This document shows positions 1 through 7,069 of a stretch of DNA of 64,000 nucleotides, one piece after another. The position numbers and the translations under genes are program-made. The notes below the pieces were generated by a model, which saw nothing but the letters and a program-made list of their open reading frames with translations, was not told where the DNA came from and did not search any database. Each line of letters opens with the position of its first letter. Positions within the stretch are counted from its first letter, which is position 1. Origin of the DNA: Streptomyces capitiformicae (GTDB taxonomy: Bacteria > Actinomycetota > Actinomycetes > Streptomycetales > Streptomycetaceae). The stretch covers positions 3,409,767-3,473,766 of the forward strand of contig NZ_CP022161.1 of the NCBI RefSeq assembly GCF_002214185.1, in the 5' to 3' direction.

Positions 1-440
1 CAAGAAAACTTTTCCGGATCCCGGTGGATATCTGGTTCGGCGGCCAGAGATTTTCTATCGCCGTCCTCGGTGGCCTCGGTGTGCTGCTCGGCCGCGTCCG
101 CCGCGCGGCGCATCTCGTCGTTGGCGCGCTGCGCCGCCTCCAGCTGGTCCTCCAGGCCGACGATGCGGCAGGCGGCCTCGATGGGCGTCCCCTGGTCGAC
201 GAGTTCGCGGGCGCGGGCCGCGATGCGCAGTTGGTGACGTGAGTAGCGGCGGTGACCGCCTTCCGACCGGGTCGGAGTGATCAGCCGTGTGTCGCCGAGG
301 GCACGGAGAAAACCGGGCGTGGCACCGATCAGCTCGGCGGCCCTGCCCATGGTGTACGCCGGGTAGTGGTCGTCGTCGAGCCGGTCGGTGACGGTCGGCC
401 CGTCTGCGGTGTGCGGCCTGCTCTCCGATGGCAATGGCAT
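1..440 (-). CDS. MerR-family transcriptional regulator, 3' end outside window
   Basis: The frame opens with ATG at 440 and runs off the left edge with no stop, so about 146 residues are visible. From about residue 29 the protein shows a MerR-type winged helix: YTMGRAAELIG, then PGFLRALG, then GGHRRYSRHQLR, followed by a helical tail rich in Glu, Ala and Gln (dimerisation helix). MerR proteins bind palindromic operators. A perfect 18-bp palindrome lies 53 bp upstream of the start (493-510) and is a natural autoregulatory site. The gene is divergent from the cold-shock gene at 899, an arrangement I recall from other Streptomyces; a role in cold-shock control is inference. No effector domain is visible in this part. 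Confidence 0.82.
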   Translation of the reverse strand, partial: MPLPSESRPHTADGPTVTDRLDDDHYPAYTMGRAAELIGATPGFLRALGDTRLITPTRSEGGHRRYSRHQLRIAARARELVDQGTPIEAACRIVGLEDQLEAAQRANDEMRRAADAAEQHTEATEDGDRKSLAAEPDIHRDPEKFS

Positions 441-492
441 GTGCGCCTTCCCGCGGGCTGCCCGGGGGACACGGCCCGCCGCAGGGAAGCGG

Positions 493-510
493 GTTCCCCT
501 GCAGGGGAAC
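493..510. promoter_or_regulatory. 18-bp perfect palindrome, candidate MerR operator
   Basis: GTTCCCCTGCAGGGGAAC is fully self-complementary and lies in the divergent space between the MerR gene (start 440) and the cold-shock gene (899). Dyads of this size are typical MerR-family operators. Binding is inferred. Confidence 0.5.
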
Positions 511-898
511 TCTAGTCGCGCCGGGAGGATTTCTGGTGCGGCGAGACCAGGCGTGGTGGGGCGACGAGCGCAGACGCAGGCCGCGCCGGGCTGTGGCGGC
601 AGGTCGTCGGACACGTGGGTCGGCCGTAAGGGCGGGCAATATCTGTCGTCGCGAAGGGAGAAATCACCGTGCCGCGCGCGGAATATTCCTCGGTCGGTGG
701 CAGCGGTCAACCTCGGCCGACAGGCCGTCGGTAACGATTCACGGCGGGTAATTTTTCACAGCTTGCGCAATCCTGCCGTGGTAGTGTCGACGCCAGTTGC
801 AGTTGTGGTTGCCGGACGGTTTTTCCGACGGAGTGATCATCACGGCGACCGGGATCCGCGCAGTGCGGACCCCGAACACCGTCCCGAAGGAGAAACAA
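511..898 (+). promoter_or_regulatory. Cold-shock gene promoter and leader region
   Basis: This 388-bp gap holds no convincing gene. It should contain the promoter and 5' leader of the cold-shock gene. It is more AT-rich around 730-770, but I could not pick a -35/-10 pair with good spacing. A clear ribosome-binding site (AAGGAGA, about 887-893) precedes the ATG at 899. Long leaders are common on cold-shock mRNAs, but no structure is proven here. Confidence 0.4.
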
Positions 899-1102
899 AT
901 GGCTACCGGCACCGTGAAGTGGTTCAACTCGGAAAAGGGCTTCGGCTTCATCGAGCAGGACGGCGGCGGCCCCGACGTCTTCGCCCACTACTCGAACATC
1001 GCCACCCAGGGCTTCCGCGAGCTGCAGGAAGGCCAGAAGGTGTCGTTCGACATCGCGCAGGGCCAGAAGGGCCCGACGGCCGAGAACATCGTTCCCGCCT
1101 GA
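899..1102 (+). CDS. Cold-shock domain protein (CspA family)
   Basis: A 67-residue single cold-shock domain, the normal length for the family. It binds single-stranded nucleic acid and acts as an RNA chaperone or transcription antiterminator in the cytoplasm. Both RNA-binding motifs are present: GFGFIE (RNP1-like) and DVFAHYS (RNP2-like), after the standard opening TGTVKWFN. The ATG at 899 is chosen because an AGGAG site sits 7 bp upstream and the protein starts exactly where family members do; longer upstream extensions lack a ribosome site. A strong hairpin follows at 1173-1209. The neighbour at 1377 is a DEAD-box helicase, a common partner in cold adaptation. Confidence 0.96.
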   Translation: MATGTVKWFNSEKGFGFIEQDGGGPDVFAHYSNIATQGFRELQEGQKVSFDIAQGQKGPTAENIVPA

Positions 1103-1172
1103 CACCAGCGTTGACACTGGCATTGACACCGGCGCTGACGCCCACGTCAGTCCACACGTCAGTCCACTTCGC

Positions 1173-1209
1173 AGCTGGGGCCCGCACTCTTGGGGTGCGG
1201 GCCCCAGCT
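1173..1209 (+). terminator. Rho-independent-type hairpin after cold-shock gene
   Basis: A perfect 15-bp inverted repeat (AGCTGGGGCCCGCAC and its complement) with a 7-nt loop. There is no U-tract, as is usual for actinomycete terminators. It separates the cold-shock gene from the helicase gene. Confidence 0.8.
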
Positions 1210-1281
1210 CGCTGTGTTTCCGGGCGCCCCACGAGGGTGCGCCCCACAGCCTTCGGCTCGTTCATGCGATTCTCCGCGCCG

Positions 1282-1323
1282 CTCGATCGTCTCGATCGTC
1301 TCGATCGTCTCGATCGTCTCGAT
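1282..1323. repeat. 9-bp tandem repeat CTCGATCGT, 4.7 copies
   Basis: Four perfect copies of CTCGATCGT plus a partial copy lie in the leader of the helicase gene, 55-95 bp before its ATG. Each copy contains the palindrome TCGA / CGATCG. A related 9-bp array (43525-43560) lies upstream of another gene in this window. Confidence 0.9.
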
Positions 1324-1376
1324 CACCGCGCGACTTCCTTGCCACGTGCCGCAACGAGGAAATTCGAGGATCCCGC

Positions 1377-2912
1377 ATGAGCCGTACCCGTACGACCCGC
1401 GCATACGACCGTTCGGCAAGCTCCGCCGCCATGGGCTCCGCCGCCAAACGCTCCGGCACCAAGCGCTCCGGTGCTCCGCGCCGTTCCAAGGGCGGCCAAG
1501 GCGGTCAAGCGCGTCAAGGCGGTCAAGGACGCCAACAGGCCTCCCCGCAGGGCGAGTTCGCGCTTCCGGTGACGACGACACCCGCGTTGGCCGCCGTCGA
1601 CTCGTTCGCCGAGCTCGGCCTGCCGGCACCGATGACGGCCGCGCTCGTCCAGGAGGGCGTGACCGTACCGTTCCCGATCCAGGCTGCGACCCTGCCGAAC
1701 TCGCTGGCCGGACGTGACGTACTCGGCCGTGGCCGCACCGGTTCGGGCAAGACCCTTGCCTTCGGTCTGGCGGTGCTGGCCCGTACGGCGGGTAAGCGCG
1801 CCGAGCCGCGGCAGCCGCTGGCCCTCGTGCTCGTGCCCACCCGAGAACTCGCCCAGCAGGTCACCGACGCGCTGACGCCGTACGCCCGTTCCGTGAGACT
1901 GCGGCTGGCCACCGTGGTCGGCGGGATGTCGATCGGCAGACAGGCCGGGGCGCTGCGGACGGGGGCGGAAGTCGTCGTCGCGACTCCGGGGCGCCTCAAG
2001 GACCTCATAGAGCGGGACGACTGCCGTCTGGGCGACGTCGCCATCACCGTCCTCGACGAGGCCGACCAGATGACCGACATGGGCTTCATGCCCCAGGTCA
2101 CCGCACTCCTCGACCAGGTGCGCCCCGACGGCCAGCGGATGCTCTTCTCCGCCACCCTGGACCGCAACGTCGACCTGCTGGTCCGCCGCTACCTGACCGA
2201 CCCGGTCGTCCACTCCGTCGATCCGTCCGCGGGAGCGGTCACCACGATGGAGCACCACGTCCTCCACGTCCACGACACGGACAAGCAGCGGACGGCGACC
2301 GAGATCGCGGCCCGGGACGGCCGGGTGATCATGTTTCTGGACACCAAGCACCGGGTGGACCGGCTGACCAAACACCTGCTGAAGAGCGGCGTCCACGCCG
2401 CGGCCCTGCACGGGGGCAAGTCCCAGCCGCAGCGCACGCGGACCCTCGCCCAGTTCAAGGACGGGCAGGTGACGGTTCTGGTGGCGACGAACGTCGCGGC
2501 GCGCGGGATCCACGTCGACAACCTCGATCTCGTCGTCAACGTCGATCCGCCCAGCGACCCCAAGGACTACCTGCACCGCGGCGGTCGTACGGCCCGCGCC
2601 GGCGAGTCCGGCAGCGTCGTGACCCTGGTGACCCCCGACCAGCGCCGCGACATGGCCCGGTTGATGGCCTCGGCCGGCGTCACCCCGCGGATCACCCCCG
2701 TCCGTTCGGGTGAAGCGGAGCTGAGCCGCATCACCGGGGCGCAGGCCCCTTCCGGGGTCCCCGTCGTGATCACCGTGCCGGTGGTGGAGCGGCCCCGCCG
2801 CGCCGGGTCCTCGGCGTCCTCGTCGTCCTCGTCGTCCTCGTCGTCATCAACGTCCTCTTCGTCCCGAGGCCGTCGCAGCCGCTCCGGCAGCCGGCGTCGG
2901 CTCGCCAAGTAA
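1377..2912 (+). CDS. DEAD-box ATP-dependent RNA helicase
   Basis: A 511-residue helicase that unwinds RNA duplexes using ATP, with likely roles in RNA decay, ribosome assembly or cold adaptation. Residues 1-60 are a basic Gly/Gln/Arg-rich tail. The core shows a Q motif (about 78-101), motif I GRTGSGKT (119-126), Ia PTRELAQQ (154-161), Ib TPGR (203-206), motif II DEAD (227-230), SAT (258-260), ARGIHVDNLDLV (375-386) and HRGGRTARAG (400-409). The C-terminus ends in a long run of Ser (TCG/TCC hexamer repeats in the DNA) followed by an Arg/Ser tail, a plausible RNA-binding extension. The ATG has a GAGGA site upstream. It follows the cold-shock gene in the same orientation but behind its own hairpin, so it is probably transcribed separately. 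Confidence 0.96.
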   Translation: MSRTRTTRAYDRSASSAAMGSAAKRSGTKRSGAPRRSKGGQGGQARQGGQGRQQASPQGEFALPVTTTPALAAVDSFAELGLPAPMTAALVQEGVTVPFPIQAATLPNSLAGRDVLGRGRTGSGKTLAFGLAVLARTAGKRAEPRQPLALVLVPTRELAQQVTDALTPYARSVRLRLATVVGGMSIGRQAGALRTGAEVVVATPGRLKDLIERDDCRLGDVAITVLDEADQMTDMGFMPQVTALLDQVRPDGQRMLFSATLDRNVDLLVRRYLTDPVVHSVDPSAGAVTTMEHHVLHVHDTDKQRTATEIAARDGRVIMFLDTKHRVDRLTKHLLKSGVHAAALHGGKSQPQRTRTLAQFKDGQVTVLVATNVAARGIHVDNLDLVVNVDPPSDPKDYLHRGGRTARAGESGSVVTLVTPDQRRDMARLMASAGVTPRITPVRSGEAELSRITGAQAPSGVPVVITVPVVERPRRAGSSASSSSSSSSSSSTSSSSRGRRSRSGSRRRLAK

Positions 2913-2978
2913 GCGCCGCGCCATCCCCTGATCCCCCTCTCCCCGGTCAGCCCGCTCTCCTTCCCCCTGTGAGGCATC

Positions 2979-3293
2979 ATGCGCTGTGTCATCGCCCGCT
3001 ACCCGTTCGACCTGACCAAGAACGGCGTACTGGACTTGATGAAGGGCATCACGCCCGAGCCCATCACGGGTGAGTCCGTGACCATCGGCCGCCGTCGCTA
3101 CCCCGCCAAGCAGGTGGGCGAAGTCATCACCCGGCAGGACCGCCGCGACTTCACCAGCGGCGAAGTCACCCGGGCCATGACCCGCCTCGGCTTCACCTGC
3201 CACGACCACCCCGACGCCGCGCCCGTGCCGGCCCCCACTCCGCTCCAGGCCGCGTCGGAACTGTTCGGGAGCCCCGTACCCCGGGACGTGTGA
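2979..3293 (+). CDS. Conserved hypothetical protein, helicase-linked
   Basis: A 104-residue soluble protein with no signal peptide or membrane segment. It opens MRCVIARYPFDLTK and contains TGESVTIGRRRYPAKQVG and a Pro/Ala-rich end. I recall small proteins of this type next to the helicase/cold-shock pair in other Streptomyces (SCO5918-like), but the match is from memory. It lies 66 bp after the helicase on the same strand, so co-transcription is possible. A role in RNA or ribosome handling is only a guess from position. Confidence 0.7.
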   Translation: MRCVIARYPFDLTKNGVLDLMKGITPEPITGESVTIGRRRYPAKQVGEVITRQDRRDFTSGEVTRAMTRLGFTCHDHPDAAPVPAPTPLQAASELFGSPVPRDV

Positions 3294-3310
3294 CGGGCCG
3301 GCTGAGGCGG

Positions 3311-3430
3311 TCAGGGGACGATGACCGTCTTGCCGCGGGCGTGGCCGGCGCGGGAGCGGGCGAGGGCGTCGGGGGACTCCAGCTCGGCGCGGCTGGGACT
3401 GCCGGCGAGGGTGGCGTGCGGGAAGGTCAT
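3311..3430 (-). pseudogene. C-terminal remnant of an MDR-type oxidoreductase
   Basis: The 39-codon frame ends SRAGHARGKTVIVP and stop. That ending is how many zinc-type alcohol dehydrogenase / quinone oxidoreductases finish (a helix, then H-x-RGK-x-V). Nothing upstream encodes the rest of such an enzyme, because the response regulator gene begins at once. I read it as a truncated leftover. It could be a chance small ORF, but the composition fits the family well. Confidence 0.5.
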
Positions 3431-3460
3431 GGGCACACCGGGCGGCGCGGGTCCCGTCGT

Positions 3461-4108
3461 TCAGGCGCGCAGGTACGCGAGGACTGCGAGGACTCGGCGG
3501 TGGCCCTGGCCGTCGAGGTGGAGTTCGAGTTTCTGGAGGATGCCGCTGACGTGCTTGTTGACGGCCGCCTCGGTGACGTACAGCTCGCGGGCGATCTCGG
3601 CGTTGGCGCGGCCCTCGGCCATGAGGGCGAGGACCTCGCGTTCTCGCGGGGTGAGGCGGGCGAGGGGGTCACGGCGGCGGTTGAGGAGTTGGCGGACCAC
3701 CTCGGGGTCCACGACCGTCGCGCCCCCGGCGACCTGGACGACCGCGTCGACGAACTCGCCGACGGCGCTGACCCGGTCCTTGAGGAGGTAGCCGACGCCG
3801 GTGTCGCTGCCGAGGTCAAGTAGATGGGCGGCGTAGGACTGCTCGATGTACTGGCTGAGGACGAGGACCGGCAGGGCGGGACGCTCGGCGCGCAGGGCGA
3901 TGGCGGCGCGCAGACCGTCGTCGGTGTTGTCCGGCGGCATACGGACGTCGGTGACGACGATGTCGGGATCGTGCTCCCGGACGGCGCCGATCAGCGCGTC
4001 CGCGTCTCCGACGGCGGCGAGCACCTTGTGCCCGAAGCGGGTGAGCACGCCGACGAGGCCGTCCCGCATGAGTGGGGAGTCCTCGGCGAGTACGACGTTC
4101 AGCGACAC
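3461..4108 (-). CDS. NarL/LuxR-type response regulator
   Basis: A 215-residue two-domain regulator. Residues 1-120 form the receiver domain with acidic residues E9/D10, phospho-acceptor D54 (VVTDVRMPP) and K110 in YLLKDR. Residues 148-212 form the LuxR-type helix-turn-helix (LTPREREVLALMAEG, then EIARELYVTEAAVNKHV). It is phosphorylated by the kinase encoded just upstream: the GTG start at 4108 overlaps the kinase stop by 10 bp, so the two are translationally coupled. Targets are unknown; the neighbouring serine hydrolase gene, divergent from the pair, is one candidate. Confidence 0.95.
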   Translation of the reverse strand: MSLNVVLAEDSPLMRDGLVGVLTRFGHKVLAAVGDADALIGAVREHDPDIVVTDVRMPPDNTDDGLRAAIALRAERPALPVLVLSQYIEQSYAAHLLDLGSDTGVGYLLKDRVSAVGEFVDAVVQVAGGATVVDPEVVRQLLNRRRDPLARLTPREREVLALMAEGRANAEIARELYVTEAAVNKHVSGILQKLELHLDGQGHRRVLAVLAYLRA

Positions 4109-5325
4109 GGCAGCTCCACGTGCAGGGAAGTGGGCCCGCCCGGCGGGCTGGACAGCCGCAGTCTGCCGTCCGCGGCGGCGACGCGGTCGGCGAGGCCGAT
4201 CAGCCCACTGCCGTTGCCCGCGCGGTGCTCGGCGCCGCCGACACCGTCGTCGACGACCGTCAGGGTGAGGACGTCGGTGTGCAGCCGGGCGTGCACCTCG
4301 ACCCGGACCGCGCGGCTGTGCTTGACGGCGTTGGTCAGGGCCTCGGCGATCACGAAGTACGCCGTGGTCTCCACGGAGACGGGCATACGGTGCGGCAGGC
4401 GGATGTCGACCGTGACGGGCAGGGCGGAGCGGGCCGCGAGGTTCCCGACCGCCGCCTCCAGCCCCTGGTCGGTCAGGGCCTTGGGGTGGACGCCACGGCT
4501 GAGCTCACGCAACTCCTCCACGGCGAGCGTGACTTGTTCCTGGGCCTGGGCGAGCTGACCGGCCAGCGGCGAGTCCGGCTCCGCGTCGAGGCGGGCCAGC
4601 CCGAGCAGCACGTTGAGCGAGACCAGCCGTTGCTGCGCCCCGTCGTGCAGATCCCGTTCGATCCGGCGCCGCTCCGCGTCGAAGGCGTCGACCAGACGGG
4701 CCCGGGAGGCTCGTACGTCGGTCAGTTCGCGGCCCAGTTCGCTGTCGCGCGGCGCCAGCATGAGCCGGGTGACGGCGGCCCGGGCACCGGCCCACGCGGT
4801 GATGGTGTACGGCGCGGCGGCGAGCAGACAGAGCCCGACGATCACCAGCGGCCAGGCGCCGGGATCGTCGATCGGCGACGTCATCACGGATATCGGGAGC
4901 CCCAGGGCGAAGCAGAGGACGAGGAGGTCCATCCACCACAGCGCGGTCGCCGACACCGCGGTGAACCCCAGCTCCCGCCAGGTCGCGGGCTCCAGCAACC
5001 GCGTCCGTACCCATCCGACGAGCCCCGGCCGCTCCGGGGCCCGGTGCGGATCCGGTACCGGGTCCAGATCCACCAGCCGCAGCCGCCACCGCTCGAACCG
5101 GGTCACGGCGACCCCCGACAGCACGACCCCGACCAGCACCACGGCCCCCACCAGCACGACCAGCCCGACCAGCCCCGCCGCCAGCATGAGCACGAGGACG
5201 ACCGTGATGACGGAACCCGACACCACCCCGGACAGCAGATAGGCCAGCGACCGCCAGGGCCAGCTGGAGCCGAGCACCTTCAGCGGGTTCTGGCCGAGCG
5301 CCTGCCAGGCGGTCCGATGTCGCAT
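4099..5325 (-). CDS. NarL-family sensor histidine kinase
   Basis: A 408-residue membrane sensor kinase paired with the response regulator it overlaps. It has two hydrophobic segments in residues 28-73, another pair at about 120-145 and 158-180, then the HisKA_3 dimerisation helix with phospho-acceptor H227 in ERDLHDGAQQRLV, and a C-terminal ATPase domain (ALTNAVKHS as N-box, VVDDGVGG as G1, GSGLIGLADRV as G2). The frame stays open upstream for 94 more codons, but ATG 5325 is preferred because it begins at the natural N-terminus and sits in the gap before the divergent gene; its GAGGA site is unusually close, so the start is not certain. Confidence 0.9.
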   Translation of the reverse strand: MRHRTAWQALGQNPLKVLGSSWPWRSLAYLLSGVVSGSVITVVLVLMLAAGLVGLVVLVGAVVLVGVVLSGVAVTRFERWRLRLVDLDPVPDPHRAPERPGLVGWVRTRLLEPATWRELGFTAVSATALWWMDLLVLCFALGLPISVMTSPIDDPGAWPLVIVGLCLLAAAPYTITAWAGARAAVTRLMLAPRDSELGRELTDVRASRARLVDAFDAERRRIERDLHDGAQQRLVSLNVLLGLARLDAEPDSPLAGQLAQAQEQVTLAVEELRELSRGVHPKALTDQGLEAAVGNLAARSALPVTVDIRLPHRMPVSVETTAYFVIAEALTNAVKHSRAVRVEVHARLHTDVLTLTVVDDGVGGAEHRAGNGSGLIGLADRVAAADGRLRLSSPPGGPTSLHVELPCR

Positions 5326-5434
5326 TCCTCGACAGTAACCAGCCGTGGATCTTCGGTCGGTAGTGCGGGCACTACCTTCGAACTCCCCCGTACGCCAGTG
5401 CGCGGACCGGGGCCGGGCCGGTGCACTGGGCGCC

Positions 5435-6976
5435 ATGACCATGAAGCTGTTGAACGGGGGCCGGCGCGGACGCCGGGGACTGGGTCCGCGCCGTGGACTC
5501 ATGGCTGTGCTGGCCGCGTTGGGCATCGCGGCGACGACCGCCGTACCGGCCTCCTCCGCCCCGCCGTCCGCCGCCCGCCCCGCCGCCACCCTCAACGCGG
5601 CCTCCATCGACCGATTCGTACGCGACTACGTGGAGCAGACCCGGCTGCCGGGCGCGGTGGTGGCCGTAACGAGAGGTGACCGGGTCGTCCACACGGCGGG
5701 CTACGGCCGTACCGCCTCCGGGAAGACCATGACGGCTCGGACACGCGTACCGGTGGCGTCCCTCTCCAAGGCCATGACCGCGCTCGCCGTGATGCGGCTG
5801 GTCGAGGCGGGCAAGGTCGACCTGGACCGCCCGGTGCACCAGTACCTGCCGGAGTTCACGATGGCTGACCGGCGGTCCGGGGACATCACCGTCCGGCAGC
5901 TGCTGACGCAGACCTCCGGCATGGCCGACGCGACGTACCCGGACCTGACCCGCGCCCAACCGCACACCCTCAGGGAGGCGGTGGCCGCGATGCGCGGCGC
6001 GCGCCTGGACACCAGGCCGGGCACCCGGTACCGCTACCACAACCCCAACTACTTCGTCGCGGCCCGCCTGGTCGAGGTGGTGGGCGGTCGTCCCTTCGCC
6101 GACCACCTCTCCACCGAACTCTTCGAGCCGCTGGGCATGACGGACACGGAGTCCGTCGACTCGACGACGGAGATGCCCGACGAGGCCCGCGGCCATGTCC
6201 GCGCCTACGGGACGACGTTCTCCCGCCCGCACCCGCGCTGGTTCGCGGCGGGCGGCCACGGCGTGGTCACCACCGCGGAGGACCTGGCCCGGTGGCTGAT
6301 CGTCCAGAACAACGACGGCGTCTCCGCGGACGGCCGCCGTATCGCCACCGCGGACACCATCGAGCTGACGCACACCCCACCGAAGACGACGAAGGACACC
6401 GACTACGCCATGGGCTGGTCGATGGACCGGGAAGCCGGCGAGCACGCCCGGATCGAGCACACGGGCCAACTCCTCACCCACAACGCCATGGCGACCCTGC
6501 TGCCCGACAGCGGCACCGGCATCGCGGTCGTCACCAACACGGGCCTGATCTCCGGCGACGACGCCCCGCAGATCACCCAGGGCCTGGTCGACCTGGCCCA
6601 AGGCAGGCACCCCGAGGTGGCCGCCCCCTTCTCGATGACGGCCGACTGGTACCTGGCGGCCCTCACCCTGCTGGCGGCGGCCCTGGGCACCACCGGCGTC
6701 CTACGCGCCCGCCGCTGGGCCGGACGCACGGCACGCCGCCCATGGTGGCGCGTGACCCTGCGCCTCCTCCCCCACACCCTCCCGATCCTCCTGCTGACCC
6801 AGCTGGCCACTCTGCTGGGCCTGTTGATGAACCGCGTCGGAACCCTGACCCAAACCGCCCACGCCTGGCCGGCCCTGTTCATCTGCACAGCCACGGCGGC
6901 CCTCGCCTCCACGGCCGTCGTCACCGCCCGGGGTGTCGCTGTTCTCCGCCGTCGGCGACCGGCCCGCAGTGGCTGA
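5435..6976 (+). CDS. Membrane-anchored serine hydrolase (beta-lactamase / PBP-like)
   Basis: A 513-residue penicillin-binding-protein-like hydrolase of the class C beta-lactamase fold. It has an N-terminal signal sequence (basic start, hydrophobic 22-40, Ala-rich cleavage area). Catalytic S109-x-x-K112 (SLSK) and Y201-x-N203 (YHN) are intact. After about residue 400 come three or more hydrophobic segments, so the enzyme is tethered to the membrane with the catalytic domain outside. Substrate is unknown: D-Ala peptides or an ester are both possible. ATG 5435 is chosen over an in-frame upstream start because the signal peptide begins there. The gene is divergent from the two-component pair and could be its target. 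Confidence 0.9.
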   Translation: MTMKLLNGGRRGRRGLGPRRGLMAVLAALGIAATTAVPASSAPPSAARPAATLNAASIDRFVRDYVEQTRLPGAVVAVTRGDRVVHTAGYGRTASGKTMTARTRVPVASLSKAMTALAVMRLVEAGKVDLDRPVHQYLPEFTMADRRSGDITVRQLLTQTSGMADATYPDLTRAQPHTLREAVAAMRGARLDTRPGTRYRYHNPNYFVAARLVEVVGGRPFADHLSTELFEPLGMTDTESVDSTTEMPDEARGHVRAYGTTFSRPHPRWFAAGGHGVVTTAEDLARWLIVQNNDGVSADGRRIATADTIELTHTPPKTTKDTDYAMGWSMDREAGEHARIEHTGQLLTHNAMATLLPDSGTGIAVVTNTGLISGDDAPQITQGLVDLAQGRHPEVAAPFSMTADWYLAALTLLAAALGTTGVLRARRWAGRTARRPWWRVTLRLLPHTLPILLLTQLATLLGLLMNRVGTLTQTAHAWPALFICTATAALASTAVVTARGVAVLRRRRPARSG

Positions 6977-7017
6977 GCCGACGAGAGCAGGGGTCGGTTC
7001 GCGGTGCCCGCTGCATG

Positions 7018-7050
7018 AGAGAGCCCCAGGTCAGCGACCTGGGGCTCTCT
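7018..7050. terminator. Bidirectional terminator between convergent genes
   Basis: A 15-bp perfect stem (AGAGAGCCCCAGGTC) with a 3-nt loop lies between the serine hydrolase stop (6976) and the glycanase stop (7070), placed to serve both. Confidence 0.88.
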
Positions 7051-7069
7051 GTAGGCCGGAAAGCCTGCG

